Assembly (NCBI RefSeq): GCF_025148785.1
Contig: NZ_CP102271.1
Span: 2,039,972 to 2,103,971 of the forward strand
Direction: 5' to 3'
From: Catenibacterium mitsuokai
GTDB lineage: Bacteria; Bacillota_I; Bacilli_A; Erysipelotrichales; Coprobacillaceae
DNA length: 64,000 nucleotides
The notes under the pieces are model-generated. The model was not told the origin of the DNA and did not search any database. It was given only the letters and a program-made list of their open reading frames with translations. The position numbers and the translations under genes were made by a program. Shown piece by piece: positions 43,027 through 51,920 of this stretch (positions are counted from its first letter, which is position 1; the number at the start of each line of letters is the position of its first letter).

Positions 43027-43392
43027 TTATCTCCTTTTATAATAATTTTTTAGATCTGGTTTCTTACCTGATATGATTGCATCCTTGAGTACTTTATAAT
43101 CTTTACTTGAATAGCCTGCTTTCGCAAATGACTCTGTCATTATGACAGGTGCCTGATTATCACTCAAACCAACATATAATGCGATATCTTTCTTGTAAGC
43201 TAAAATATGTGTATCAATATCAATCATATGCAGCTGGATATTATCATCATCCTTGAAATCATCTATTAATATTCTACAATTTCCACAAGACTTAAGTCCA
43301 TAGACTTTTACAGAATATACATTCTTTTTACATGATGTACTACTTAACAGTAAACCTGCGATCACTAAAATCTTGAGTAGGTTTCTTTCCAT
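43027..43392 (-). CDS. Lipoprotein with thioredoxin-like domain
   Basis: About 121 residues from the ATG at 43392. The start is uncertain: that ATG gives a good signal peptide (basic NH2-end, LLKILVIAGLLL, then a Cys after STS), but no ribosome binding site is seen, and in-frame starts run back to 43443. The mature domain begins VKVYGLKSCGNCRILID with a CGNC redox motif. It lies in the second reading frame over the last 53 bases of the preceding lipoprotein gene. Probably a surface thiol oxidoreductase. Confidence 0.68.
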   Translation of the reverse strand: MERNLLKILVIAGLLLSSTSCKKNVYSVKVYGLKSCGNCRILIDDFKDDDNIQLHMIDIDTHILAYKKDIALYVGLSDNQAPVIMTESFAKAGYSSKDYKVLKDAIISGKKPDLKNYYKRR

Positions 43393-43768
43393 TAGCGACA
43401 CGTTCAATATCTTTTGCGAGTATTTCTTCATCATCTGTTTCATATCCTAGTAAGGCAAAATAACCTTTTACATAAATAAATGGACCTAAACCATAATATT
43501 CATCATCAAAATCCTTTAACGAATTCACTGCCTGGTCATAATGAACTGTTGTCTTCGTATCATCCATATCATACATCTTGATAGAAATATTCTTATAACG
43601 TTTCTTTAAATAAGGAATCGCATTTTTCTTAAAAGCGATACATTCAGCACATGTCTTGACTGAATAGAATTCAATTGTGACAGGATGAGGTAATTTAACC
43701 TTTTTTTGTGTACATCCTGTTATTAATAATAAACTTAATAGACATACTACCCATTTCTTCAAATACAT
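43340..43768 (-). CDS. Lipoprotein with thioredoxin-like domain
   Basis: 142 residues. Signal peptide with lipobox LITGC near residue 19, then IEFYSVKTCAECIAFKK with a CAEC redox motif, and a cis-Pro-like GLGPFIYV. The ATG shares a base with the stop of the aldo/keto reductase gene (TGATG), with GAGGAG very close before it. It is a paralogue in layout of the following lipoprotein; both are probably extracytoplasmic thiol-redox proteins of one operon. Confidence 0.78.
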   Translation of the reverse strand: MYLKKWVVCLLSLLLITGCTQKKVKLPHPVTIEFYSVKTCAECIAFKKNAIPYLKKRYKNISIKMYDMDDTKTTVHYDQAVNSLKDFDDEYYGLGPFIYVKGYFALLGYETDDEEILAKDIERVANGKKPTQDFSDRRFTVK

Positions 43769-44883
43769 CACTCCTCTAATACATCAGCACATTCTTTTAA
43801 ATATTTGATGATAGGTAACTGTTGTGGACAAACACCCTCACATTGACCACATCCTATACAAACAGATGCTTTCGCACTCTTTTCTATAATACCTTCATAG
43901 CGATTCTTTGCTTTACCCTTCAAACCATAAATCTTATACCAGTTCATTGCCTTGAAGATATCAGGGATTTCAATACCCATAGGGCATCCTGGTGTACAAT
44001 AATGACATGCAGTACATGGAATAGATTCAATGGCATCCAATGCCTTTTGTGCTTCCTTAATCGTATTCTGTTCTTCTTCACTTAAAGGCTTAAATTCCTT
44101 CATATAAGAAATATTATCGAGTACCTGTTCCATTGTACTCATTCCACTCAATACTGTAATAATACCATCGAGTGATGCCACATAACGTACAGCCCATGAT
44201 GCAATGGACATATCAGGATTCGCATTATACAGAATATCTCTTACTGAATCAGGAGGAGTAGCCAATGTACCACCCTTAATCGGTTCCATAACGACAATAG
44301 ACTTCTGATGCTTTCTCGCAATTTCATAATTGGCACGAGATGTAATAGCAGGATTTTCCCAGTCTGCATAATTTAATTGTAATTGTACAAATTCTACATC
44401 AGGATGTTTAGTGAGTAATTCATCCAGTAATTGTGGTGTTCCATGAAAAGAGAAACCATAATGTTTAATAAGTCCCTTTGCTTTTGCATCCTTCACAAAG
44501 TCCCATATATGATATTGATCGTATAAAGCCACATTGGCATCAGATAATGCATGTAGAAGATAATAATCAAAATATCCTGCACCAGTTCTCTCTAAACTTA
44601 CCTTTAATTGTGCCTGACAGCTTGCTTCATCATGACACATCATCTTTGCATTGATCTTAGAAGCCAAAGTATAGGAATCACGAGGATAACGTTCTACAAG
44701 CGCAATTCTAGTTGCTTCCTCTGAACCTTCATAGACATATGCTGTATCAAAATAAGTAAGTCCAGCAGCCATAAAAACATCCACCATTCTTTTTGTTTCT
44801 TCAATGTCAATTTGTCCATTAGTGCGTGGTAAACGCATCATACCAAAACCAAGCTTTGGCGTATGTTCTCCAAAATAAGTCAT
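43768..44883 (-). CDS. Aldo/keto reductase with C-terminal ferredoxin domain
   Basis: 371 residues. AKR barrel (1-285): LGFGMMRLP, YFDTAYVYEGSEE (Asp/Tyr), ASKINAK (Lys), YYLLHAL (His). The C-terminal part holds two [4Fe-4S] motifs, CTACHYCTPGCP and CIGCGQCEGVCP. This fused type is widespread in anaerobes, substrate unknown, and likely links NADPH or ferredoxin to carbonyl reduction. AAAGGAG before the ATG at 44883. First gene of an operon with the two thiol lipoproteins. Confidence 0.88.
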   Translation of the reverse strand: MTYFGEHTPKLGFGMMRLPRTNGQIDIEETKRMVDVFMAAGLTYFDTAYVYEGSEEATRIALVERYPRDSYTLASKINAKMMCHDEASCQAQLKVSLERTGAGYFDYYLLHALSDANVALYDQYHIWDFVKDAKAKGLIKHYGFSFHGTPQLLDELLTKHPDVEFVQLQLNYADWENPAITSRANYEIARKHQKSIVVMEPIKGGTLATPPDSVRDILYNANPDMSIASWAVRYVASLDGIITVLSGMSTMEQVLDNISYMKEFKPLSEEEQNTIKEAQKALDAIESIPCTACHYCTPGCPMGIEIPDIFKAMNWYKIYGLKGKAKNRYEGIIEKSAKASVCIGCGQCEGVCPQQLPIIKYLKECADVLEE

Positions 44884-44911
44884 AGTCTCAACTCCTTTAT
44901 TCTATTTTAAC

Positions 44912-44944
44912 ACAAAAAGCTTCCAAACTAGGAAGCTCTTTTCG
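44912..44944 (-). terminator. Terminator of the two-component operon
   Basis: GAGCTTCC/GGAAGCTT stem with T5 on the minus strand, overlapping the kinase stop. Confidence 0.8.
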
Positions 44945-46241
44945 TAAATATAAATGCAACACCTGGATCTTTATTTTCAGCATGAATATCATAGCCATAC
45001 ATATCCGCAATTTTTGCGACAATAGAAAGACCTAAACCAAACTGTCCTTTCACCCCTTTAACATAAGGGTTGAAAAGATCCTCTTTCTTATCTTCATCAA
45101 TAGGATCCCCATCATTATAAATAATGAGTGTATCTTTCTTTAATGTAATCATAATCACAGACTTCATATAACGTGACGCATTATCAATAATATTCTCAAT
45201 CGCAACACGCCAATGCTCTTCATTACCGATGAAGGCTACATCATCGAGATCTGTTTCTATATGTATATGCTGCATTGCTTCCATCTGCATGACAATATGT
45301 TCAATTAAATCTTTAATTGGGAAAGGCTTTAATTCACTTTCTTCTGCACTTAAGTAATCGAGTCTATTTAAATAGAGTAAGGATTTGACTTTATGTTCTA
45401 AACGGTCCGCATTTTCTAAAATAACATCCATAGAACTTTCTTTATCCCCATATGGGTAGATATCATCCTTAACACTTTGCCCATATGTTTTAATAAGTGC
45501 AATAGGTGTTTTTAAGTCATGAGAAATGTTATGAATCATTTCTTCTTTGACCTTTTCCTGCTTCATGAGTTCATCTTTCATTGTCACAATCGCATTACCA
45601 ACAACCCCTATTTCATCCTGTCTATCCATGACAAGAGTGCTATCCTCACGATTCGCAATAGAGTCTACATAGGTTTTGATTTTCTTTAAAGGACGAATCA
45701 AAGAGATAACCCATAAAACAAGAACTAACGCAAAAATTGTGAGTACCGCATAAAGTATATAAATAATACGATTACGAATATCCCTAATCAGCTTATCTGA
45801 ATAAGAATTAGACATAATAGAAATCAAATACTCATCATCGACCTTCATTATACGATAATAATAGGTTTCTCTTGCATAAGTTCCTTTGTTTTCTATCGTA
45901 TAGTGTTTTCTACTGTTGACTATTTTCTCTAAATCACGTCCAAATAAGTAATTATAAAGTAATGTCAATGTAGTGGCATCCCCATGAAGGTTACTAAATG
46001 TGAAGGCATTTTCTACTGGATCATAGACAATTGTATAAATAGGCTTCTCTTTATTATTAGAAGGCATGAAATCATATTCTACAGTATTTCTTTGTGAGGT
46101 TTCTAGTTTTTCGTACATCTGGTCATCAATAATATCATGAACATTAGAATCCACAACCGGCATGACAACAGCCACAAGCATAATAGCTAAACCTAGAATT
46201 ACCACAAGAAGCTGCTTCAACAAAGAAAGAGATTTAAACAT
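44928..46241 (-). CDS. Sensor histidine kinase
   Basis: 437 residues. Membrane helix about 10-30, an extracellular sensor of about 125 residues, second helix about 158-180, HAMP (about 180-232), HisKA with HNISHDLKTPI (His241), and HATPase with ENIIDNASRY and GQFGLGLSI. It phosphorylates the response regulator encoded just upstream. Its ATG overlaps the regulator stop by one base and lacks its own ribosome binding site, so it is translationally coupled. Signal unknown; the position after glmM and cdaA suggests the envelope. Confidence 0.92.
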   Translation of the reverse strand: MFKSLSLLKQLLVVILGLAIMLVAVVMPVVDSNVHDIIDDQMYEKLETSQRNTVEYDFMPSNNKEKPIYTIVYDPVENAFTFSNLHGDATTLTLLYNYLFGRDLEKIVNSRKHYTIENKGTYARETYYYRIMKVDDEYLISIMSNSYSDKLIRDIRNRIIYILYAVLTIFALVLVLWVISLIRPLKKIKTYVDSIANREDSTLVMDRQDEIGVVGNAIVTMKDELMKQEKVKEEMIHNISHDLKTPIALIKTYGQSVKDDIYPYGDKESSMDVILENADRLEHKVKSLLYLNRLDYLSAEESELKPFPIKDLIEHIVMQMEAMQHIHIETDLDDVAFIGNEEHWRVAIENIIDNASRYMKSVIMITLKKDTLIIYNDGDPIDEDKKEDLFNPYVKGVKGQFGLGLSIVAKIADMYGYDIHAENKDPGVAFIFTKRAS

Positions 46242-46894
46242 CAGTCTAGTCTATAGCCAAAACCATAAATTGTCTTGATATTGATATTTGGCATCTTCTT
46301 TCTTAAACGTCTTAATGTATCATCTACGACACGGTCACTACCAAAATAGTTTTCATCCCAGACACGTGTTAAGACCTGTTCACGAGAAATCGCAATACCT
46401 TTATTCTTCATAAAATAGAGAAGCAGTTCATATTCTTTGGTTGTCAAATCAATTTCATGGCCATTCTCTAATACTTTACGCTTTGATTCATCAATCATAT
46501 AACCATCGATATCAATCATTTCAGTACCCTTATAAACACGCTTTAAGACATTATGAATACGAAGAATTACTTCCTTCATATTAAATGGTTTTGTAATGTA
46601 TTCATCACAGCCCTTTTCTAAGCCTATAATACGATCAAATTCCTGATCTCTTGCAGACATGAAGACAATAGGCATATCAGGACGTGCTGATTTAATAGCA
46701 GTTAATAAGTCAAAACCACTATTCTTATCAAGCATAATATCAACGAGCCATAAATGAACATCGTCATCGCAATGCATTAAAGCTTCATCATATGTATAGA
46801 AAGAAGTACATTCATATCCTTCTTTTTCTAAATAAGTTCTTACTAGATCATTCAATTGTTTTTCATCATCAATGATGTTGATTTTGTATTTCAA
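46241..46894 (-). CDS. OmpR-family response regulator
   Basis: 217 residues. Receiver domain with INIIDDEK, phospho-Asp in LWLVDIMLD, MSAR and the Lys in YITKPF; C-terminal winged helix ending RRLRKKMPNINIKTIYGFGYRLD (core TIYGFGYRLD). I take the TTG at 46894 because GGGAGGTGAG lies 4-8 bases before it; the GTG three codons upstream is inside that site. A minus-strand TATAAT (46918-46923) lies upstream. Confidence 0.92.
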   Translation of the reverse strand: MKYKINIIDDEKQLNDLVRTYLEKEGYECTSFYTYDEALMHCDDDVHLWLVDIMLDKNSGFDLLTAIKSARPDMPIVFMSARDQEFDRIIGLEKGCDEYITKPFNMKEVILRIHNVLKRVYKGTEMIDIDGYMIDESKRKVLENGHEIDLTTKEYELLLYFMKNKGIAISREQVLTRVWDENYFGSDRVVDDTLRRLRKKMPNINIKTIYGFGYRLD

Positions 46895-46924
46895 GAGACT
46901 CACCTCCCATATTTACCATTATAG

Positions 46925-46957
46925 TGAAAATATTGCCAGCAAAGTGGCAATATTTTG
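46925..46957 (-). terminator. glmM terminator
   Basis: 11-bp stem AAATATTGCC/GGCAATATTT with an 8-base loop and T-rich tail, between glmM and the two-component genes. Confidence 0.75.
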
Positions 46958-46970
46958 TTAGATTATGTGA

Positions 46971-48317
46971 TTATTTAACGGCATAGCCTTTTTCTTTAAT
47001 AAGATTTACTACCTTAAGCACATTTTCATGGCAGATTTCATCTGTCTGTGCCTCAACCATGACACGAATTAATGGTTCTGTACCAGATTCTCTTACTAGA
47101 ATACGACCGTCATCACCCAATACTTCTGTCACTTCTTCAATGGCTTTCTTGATATCTTCATCATTTAATACTTCAGCTTTATCTTTTACACGTACATTGA
47201 TTAATAGCTGTGGATAAATAGTTACTGGTTCTGTTAACTGAGCTAAAGTCTTCTTATTTTCAATACATGTTTCTAGAATCTTTAATGATGTTAAAATACC
47301 ATCACCTGTAGTCGCATGCTTAGAGAAAATAATATGACCAGACTGTTCTCCACCAATAACGTTGCCATTAGTCACCATGTTTTCATAAACATATTTATCA
47401 CCAACAGCAGTCTTTGCATAACCAATACCAATCTTATCTAAAGCCTTATAAAGACCAATATTACTCATAATTGTAGTAACAATTGTATTGTTGGCAAGTT
47501 CATTGTTTTTCTTTAATTCCTGACCACATACATAAAGAATTAAATCACCATCAACAACTCTACCAAATTCATCTACGGCTAAACATCTGTCTGCATCACC
47601 ATCAAATGCAAAACCGATATCTAAACCATTTTCACGGACAAAGTTCTGTAATGCACCCATATGTGTAGAACCACAGTCAGTATTGATATTCACTCCATCA
47701 GGATGATCATTGATGACATATGTTTCTGCGCCTAATGCATCAAATACGGCCTTTGCGATATTAGAAGATGCACCATTAGCACAATCTAAACCAACACGTA
47801 CATTTCTAAATGCTCTCTTAGGAATGCTCATTAAGTAACCAATATATCTATTTCTACCCATAGAGTAATCAAAAGCACGACCGATACCATCCTTAGTTGC
47901 GTATGGAAGTTCTTCAGTTAAACCATCAATATACATTTCAATCTGCTTTTCAACATCTGCATCAAACTTCTGACCTTTATCATTAATAAGCTTAATACCA
48001 TTATCATAATAAGGGTTATGTGATGCAGAAATCATGATACCACAATCAAATCCATCAGTTCTTACAATATAAGATACTGAAGGTGTTGTAGTTACATGAA
48101 GAAGATATGCATCCGCACCACTTGCAGTTAAACCAGCTACAAGTGCATATTCAAACATATAACTTGAACGTCTTGTATCCTTACCAATAACGATTCTTGC
48201 TTTATGATGACGATTATAATACCAGCCTAAATAACGACCTACTTTAAAAGCATGTTCTACTGTTAATGTCTTATTTGCTTCTCCTCTAAAGCCATCTGTT
48301 CCAAAATATTTACCCAT
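46971..48317 (-). CDS. glmM: Phosphoglucosamine mutase
   Basis: 448 residues. Starts GKYFGTDGFRGEAN; the phosphoserine is Ser99 in ISASHNPYYDNG; metal site DGDADR; sugar loop GGEQSGH; phosphate loop RESGTEPLIRVM. It makes glucosamine-1-phosphate for UDP-GlcNAc. The ATG at 48317 follows AGAGGA; a GTG two codons upstream is possible. Last gene of the cdaA-cdaR-glmM operon, a conserved arrangement in Bacillota in which GlmM and CdaR modulate CdaA. Confidence 0.96.
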   Translation of the reverse strand: MGKYFGTDGFRGEANKTLTVEHAFKVGRYLGWYYNRHHKARIVIGKDTRRSSYMFEYALVAGLTASGADAYLLHVTTTPSVSYIVRTDGFDCGIMISASHNPYYDNGIKLINDKGQKFDADVEKQIEMYIDGLTEELPYATKDGIGRAFDYSMGRNRYIGYLMSIPKRAFRNVRVGLDCANGASSNIAKAVFDALGAETYVINDHPDGVNINTDCGSTHMGALQNFVRENGLDIGFAFDGDADRCLAVDEFGRVVDGDLILYVCGQELKKNNELANNTIVTTIMSNIGLYKALDKIGIGYAKTAVGDKYVYENMVTNGNVIGGEQSGHIIFSKHATTGDGILTSLKILETCIENKKTLAQLTEPVTIYPQLLINVRVKDKAEVLNDEDIKKAIEEVTEVLGDDGRILVRESGTEPLIRVMVEAQTDEICHENVLKVVNLIKEKGYAVK

Positions 48318-48332
48318 TTTCACTTATCCTCT

Positions 48333-49442
48333 CTATTTTTTCTCAATAAACATAGTCACATCAATAGTATTCTGTGATATCTTATTGATTTTGTCATTTC
48401 CCTGTAATGCGATACCAGATAAAGTTGTTGATCCTGATAAATTAGAAATATCGACCTGACATGTAATATAGTTAATATCACTAATATCAGTACGTTTACC
48501 ATAGATCGTTACAGTAGAACTAGATAACTTATAATTTGTCATCTGATAGCCTTCCTGCAACTGTCCAACAAATTCTGGTTTAACTGGCACTTCTTTAGAA
48601 TAGGAATCAACATGACAACTGACATTCACCTTTTCTGGTGCAATTGTACATTGTACTTCATTCCCATCTGCATCAAAAGCTTTAATTTCACATGCCTGCT
48701 GGAATGCCTTTGTCTTATCCTCCACATCAATAAGTGCCTGGACCTTATCAATCTTATCAAGATTATTCTGTGTCGCTGTTATTGTAACACGTTTTGTAGA
48801 TATTGAATCAACTGAAACACTATATTTTTCATTTAATTTATCTTGATTAATAAACTTATATCCTAAATCAAACTTTGCATCCACCTTAGGCAGAATCTTA
48901 ACTGTCACTGTTTCAGGAATGAGCATCACAGTCAAATCACTATCAAAATTTCTTGTCTTTAATGTAACATGATGTGTTCCTTCATTATATTCAGATAAAT
49001 CACAATAAACCTCATAATTACTTGTTAACTTAGTTGTATAGATATCCATAGAAGGACCAATCAAACCTATTTCTACAGTTGGAGGTACTCCCGATACATC
49101 ATAGCGATCCTTTAATCCTTCTACCTGTACTGGCACCTTCTTAAGCGTTGCCCCAGCCGTTGTAGAATTCATTACATCCCCACCAGAGAATGAAACAAAT
49201 AAGAATAAAGCAAGCACAAATGAAAGAATACGCACAGAATGCTTATTCTCAAGAAGCTTATCTAACAGCTTATTAAAGTAGTTATAGCCTGTAGAGACCT
49301 TTTCTACTGTTTTTGTATAGGTCTGTTCTCTTTCTCCTTTTTTCGCTTCTGTCTTCTCTTTTTCAGATTTTTCTTCCTTTACAAACTGCAAGAAGAAATC
49401 CGTTGTAGAATCCGTCTGTTTCTTTTTCTTAGGATCATTCAT
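48333..49442 (-). CDS. cdaR: YbbR-domain protein, CdaA regulator
   Basis: 369 residues. A charged, Lys/Glu-rich cytoplasmic N-terminus (about 60 residues), one membrane helix (about 75-95), then YbbR repeats outside (VKVPVQVEG-type strands; VPVKPEFVGQLQEGYQMTNYKLSSSTVTIYG region, short signature VTIYG). It binds CdaA and adjusts its activity. The ATG at 49442 lies inside the end of cdaA (8-base overlap). Confidence 0.92.
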   Translation of the reverse strand: MNDPKKKKQTDSTTDFFLQFVKEEKSEKEKTEAKKGEREQTYTKTVEKVSTGYNYFNKLLDKLLENKHSVRILSFVLALFLFVSFSGGDVMNSTTAGATLKKVPVQVEGLKDRYDVSGVPPTVEIGLIGPSMDIYTTKLTSNYEVYCDLSEYNEGTHHVTLKTRNFDSDLTVMLIPETVTVKILPKVDAKFDLGYKFINQDKLNEKYSVSVDSISTKRVTITATQNNLDKIDKVQALIDVEDKTKAFQQACEIKAFDADGNEVQCTIAPEKVNVSCHVDSYSKEVPVKPEFVGQLQEGYQMTNYKLSSSTVTIYGKRTDISDINYITCQVDISNLSGSTTLSGIALQGNDKINKISQNTIDVTMFIEKK

Positions 49443-50235
49443 GGGATTCACCGCCTTCACCATACCAGTTCAATTCAGCAATTAATTTAGAACGAAGTTC
49501 ATTCAAGTTAATTCTTGTCAATTCTCCATTCGCTGCAAAACTGACATTTCCTGTTTCTTCAGATACAACCACTGTCAAAGAATCTGTGATTTCGCTAATA
49601 CCAATTGCCGCTCTATGTCTTGCTCCATACTGTGAAGGAATTTCCTTATTTGTAGGAGGATAAAAGCAGGCAGAAGCAACAATCATATCATTCTTTATAA
49701 TAGTTGCACCATCATGAAGAGGTGTTCCTTCATAGAAGATAGTTGTTAAAAGTTCTGCTTTAATAGATGCAGATACCTTCACACCAGTATTAATAAAATC
49801 CTGTAAAGACTGACGACGTTCAAAAGTAATAAGCGCACCTGTCTTATCCTTAGACATTGTTGTAATAGATTCAACAAGTTCATCCATTGCACGTTCTCTT
49901 TCATCATCAGATAAGCGATGCTGTACTTCATTTTTAGTCTGCCCCATCTTCTCTAATAAGACACGTATTTCTGGCTGGAAGATAACAACAATAGCCAATA
50001 CTCCCCATGTGATCACTGCATCAACAATTGTACCAAGAGTAACTAATCCTAGAACACTTGTAACAGCCTTAACAAGAAGGACAACAATAACCCCTTTAAA
50101 TAACTGCATAGTACGCATGTTTGTCTTGAACATCATGATACCATAGTATAATAAAACCCATACTGCCAATAAATCAATAGCTGATTTTGTAAACTTCCAT
50201 ATTATTGGTAATTCCGACGTAATAACATTTATCAT
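49435..50235 (-). CDS. cdaA: Diadenylate cyclase CdaA
   Basis: 266 residues. Three N-terminal membrane helices (about 15-85), then the DAC domain with PLHDGATII and GARHRAAIGIS, the two catalytic motifs. It makes cyclic di-AMP from two ATP. The ATG at 50235 follows GTGAGGT; the frame continues 34 codons upstream, without support. First gene of the operon with cdaR and glmM. Confidence 0.96.
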   Translation of the reverse strand: MINVITSELPIIWKFTKSAIDLLAVWVLLYYGIMMFKTNMRTMQLFKGVIVVLLVKAVTSVLGLVTLGTIVDAVITWGVLAIVVIFQPEIRVLLEKMGQTKNEVQHRLSDDERERAMDELVESITTMSKDKTGALITFERRQSLQDFINTGVKVSASIKAELLTTIFYEGTPLHDGATIIKNDMIVASACFYPPTNKEIPSQYGARHRAAIGISEITDSLTVVVSEETGNVSFAANGELTRINLNELRSKLIAELNWYGEGGESHE

Positions 50236-50379
50236 AACATCAACCTCACTTACAAATATTATAGCAGTTTTAAGAATTAATGAAAATAAACATTGATAGG
50301 TTACACTTATAGATATTTGTAAAGTAAGCCTTTTCAAAATGCATAAAAGGGTGTAAAATACGTGACTAGGAGGCAGATT

Positions 50380-50949
50380 ATGAATAACAAAATTATCATT
50401 GAAACTTCAGCTAGACATATTCACTTAAGTCAGGCTGATTTAGAAACATTATTTGGTAAAGGCTACGAACTAACAAAGAAAAAGGATCTTTCTCAGCCAG
50501 GTCAGTTTGCATGTGCTGAAAAGGTAAAGGTTGTAGGAACTAGAGGCGAAAAAGCGATGTCTGTTCTTGGACCTGTTAGAGACCATACTCAGATTGAATT
50601 AGCTCTTACTGATGCCAGATCATTAGGTTTAGAAGCACCTGTTAGAGGTTCTGGAGACCTTGCTGGTAGTGGAGCTTGTAAATTAGTTGGACCTAAAGGT
50701 GAAGTTGAATTAACTGAAGGCGTTATTGCTGCAAAACGTCATATCCATTTCTCTCCAGAAGATGCTGAAGCAATGGGTATTAAGGACCGTCAGATTGTAA
50801 AAGTAGAAGTTGAAACAAATGGTCGTTCATTAATCTTTGGTGATGTTATGTGCCGTGTTAAAGATACTTATGCTACTTTCATGCATATCGATACAGATGA
50901 ATCAAATGCTGCTGGTGGACCTAAAGAAGGTACAATTATTGTTGATTAA
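50380..50949 (+). CDS. pduL: PduL-type phosphate acyltransferase
   Basis: 189 residues. Two PduL repeats: ARHIHLSQADLETLFG and KRHIHFSPEDAEAMG, whose His residues bind Zn, with a basic phosphate site (VRDHTQIEL). It interconverts acyl-CoA and acyl phosphate. There is no microcompartment operon here, so it probably serves as the phosphotransacetylase turning PflB-derived acetyl-CoA into acetyl phosphate. No encapsulation peptide is visible at the N-terminus. AGGAGG lies 6 bases before the ATG at 50380. Single gene. Confidence 0.92.
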   Translation: MNNKIIIETSARHIHLSQADLETLFGKGYELTKKKDLSQPGQFACAEKVKVVGTRGEKAMSVLGPVRDHTQIELALTDARSLGLEAPVRGSGDLAGSGACKLVGPKGEVELTEGVIAAKRHIHFSPEDAEAMGIKDRQIVKVEVETNGRSLIFGDVMCRVKDTYATFMHIDTDESNAAGGPKEGTIIVD

Positions 50950-50953
50950 TTTT

Positions 50954-50985
50954 AAAGGAGAAGCAGGTCGCTTCTCCTTTTTTAT
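50954..50985. terminator. Bidirectional terminator after pduL
   Basis: 11-bp stem AAAGGAGAAGC/GCTTCTCCTTT followed by T6, shared with the convergent flavodoxin gene. Confidence 0.85.
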
Positions 50986-51506
50986 TTTGCTTTGATTGCA
51001 TAATCTTCAATTCTTTTGATCTTCTGTGAGAATAATTCTATTTCATGATTATCGAAGTTCTCAAAGATATTGATATGATGCTCTTTTGGAATGACTGGAC
51101 GATTCTTATTCATAACTGCAAGAACCATCTTCTCCTGAATACTTAAATCAGGATAATAGATTGCACCGCCAAGTCCTGCCATTGTCGTTACATTCTTTAA
51201 TATAGAATAATCAAACTCTTTAGTAATATAACTCATGAATTCAGTATGGAAAAGAGCTGTAATATAAATAGAATAATGCTTCTTAATAAGTAATCCCTGA
51301 TTCTTCTTGATAAAATCCACCATCTTTGGATCAAGTGCCCCATAATAAACAGGAACTCCTAAAACAATCGTATCTGTCTTCTCTAAGACAGCCATATCTA
51401 ATTCATCTAAGTTCATCAACGTGCATGTATGATTAAGATATGTATTGATAACACGTGCTATTTTAGCTGTTGCTCCATGCTTTGATGTATAGAGTATTGT
51501 AATCAT
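50982..51506 (-). CDS. Flavodoxin-domain protein (HemG/protoporphyrinogen-oxidase-like)
   Basis: 174 residues. MITILYTSKHGATAKIA is a flavodoxin FMN phosphate loop; VLGVPVYYGALDPKMVDFIKKN matches the flavodoxin_5 group. It is likely an FMN electron carrier or small reductase; HemG function is doubtful without heme genes nearby. The ATG at 51506 follows GGGAG by 8 bases. Confidence 0.8.
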   Translation of the reverse strand: MITILYTSKHGATAKIARVINTYLNHTCTLMNLDELDMAVLEKTDTIVLGVPVYYGALDPKMVDFIKKNQGLLIKKHYSIYITALFHTEFMSYITKEFDYSILKNVTTMAGLGGAIYYPDLSIQEKMVLAVMNKNRPVIPKEHHINIFENFDNHEIELFSQKIKRIEDYAIKAK

Positions 51507-51549
51507 CCTCACCACTCCCTTTTATCTAATTCTAAACTAAATGAACAAA

Positions 51550-51577
51550 ATAAAAAAGTGCCGAAGCACTTTTTTAA
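51550..51577 (-). terminator. hup terminator
   Basis: AAAAAAGTGC/GCACTTTTTT with tetraloop CGAA. Confidence 0.9.
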
Positions 51578-51579
51578 TA

Positions 51580-51855
51580 TTATTTATTCACTGCATCCTT
51601 AAGTGTAGAACTTGCTTTAAAAGCAGGAACTTTACTTGCTGGGATTTCGATAGTTTCACGAGTTCTAGGATTAATACCTGTTCTCGCTTTTCTTTCTCTT
51701 ACTTCAAAAGTTCCAAGACCTTTTAAAGCCACTTTATCGCCTTCAACAAGAGCTCCAGATACTGCATCAACTAAAGCATTAATAGCACGTTCTGCATCAG
51801 CTTTAGTTAAAGATGCACCTTCAGCAACTTTTTCTACTAATTCATTTTTCTTCAT
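51580..51855 (-). CDS. hup: DNA-binding protein HU
   Basis: 91 residues, the standard HU length. KNELVEKVAEGASLTKADAERA helices, GDKVALKGLGTFEVRERKARTGINPRT (arm; key GTFEVRERKART) and PRTRETIEIPAS. Nucleoid protein that bends DNA. AAAGGAAG before the ATG. Confidence 0.96.
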   Translation of the reverse strand: MKKNELVEKVAEGASLTKADAERAINALVDAVSGALVEGDKVALKGLGTFEVRERKARTGINPRTRETIEIPASKVPAFKASSTLKDAVNK

Positions 51856-51920
51856 GAATAGATACTTCCTTTCTTTTCAACTTGTTCCATTATACCATTT
51901 TGTTGGTACTACGTATACAG

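Noticed and set aside
50380-50949. PduL as a bacterial-microcompartment component
   Set aside because: No shell protein or signature enzyme genes nearby and no clear encapsulation peptide; a fermentative phosphotransacetylase role is simpler.
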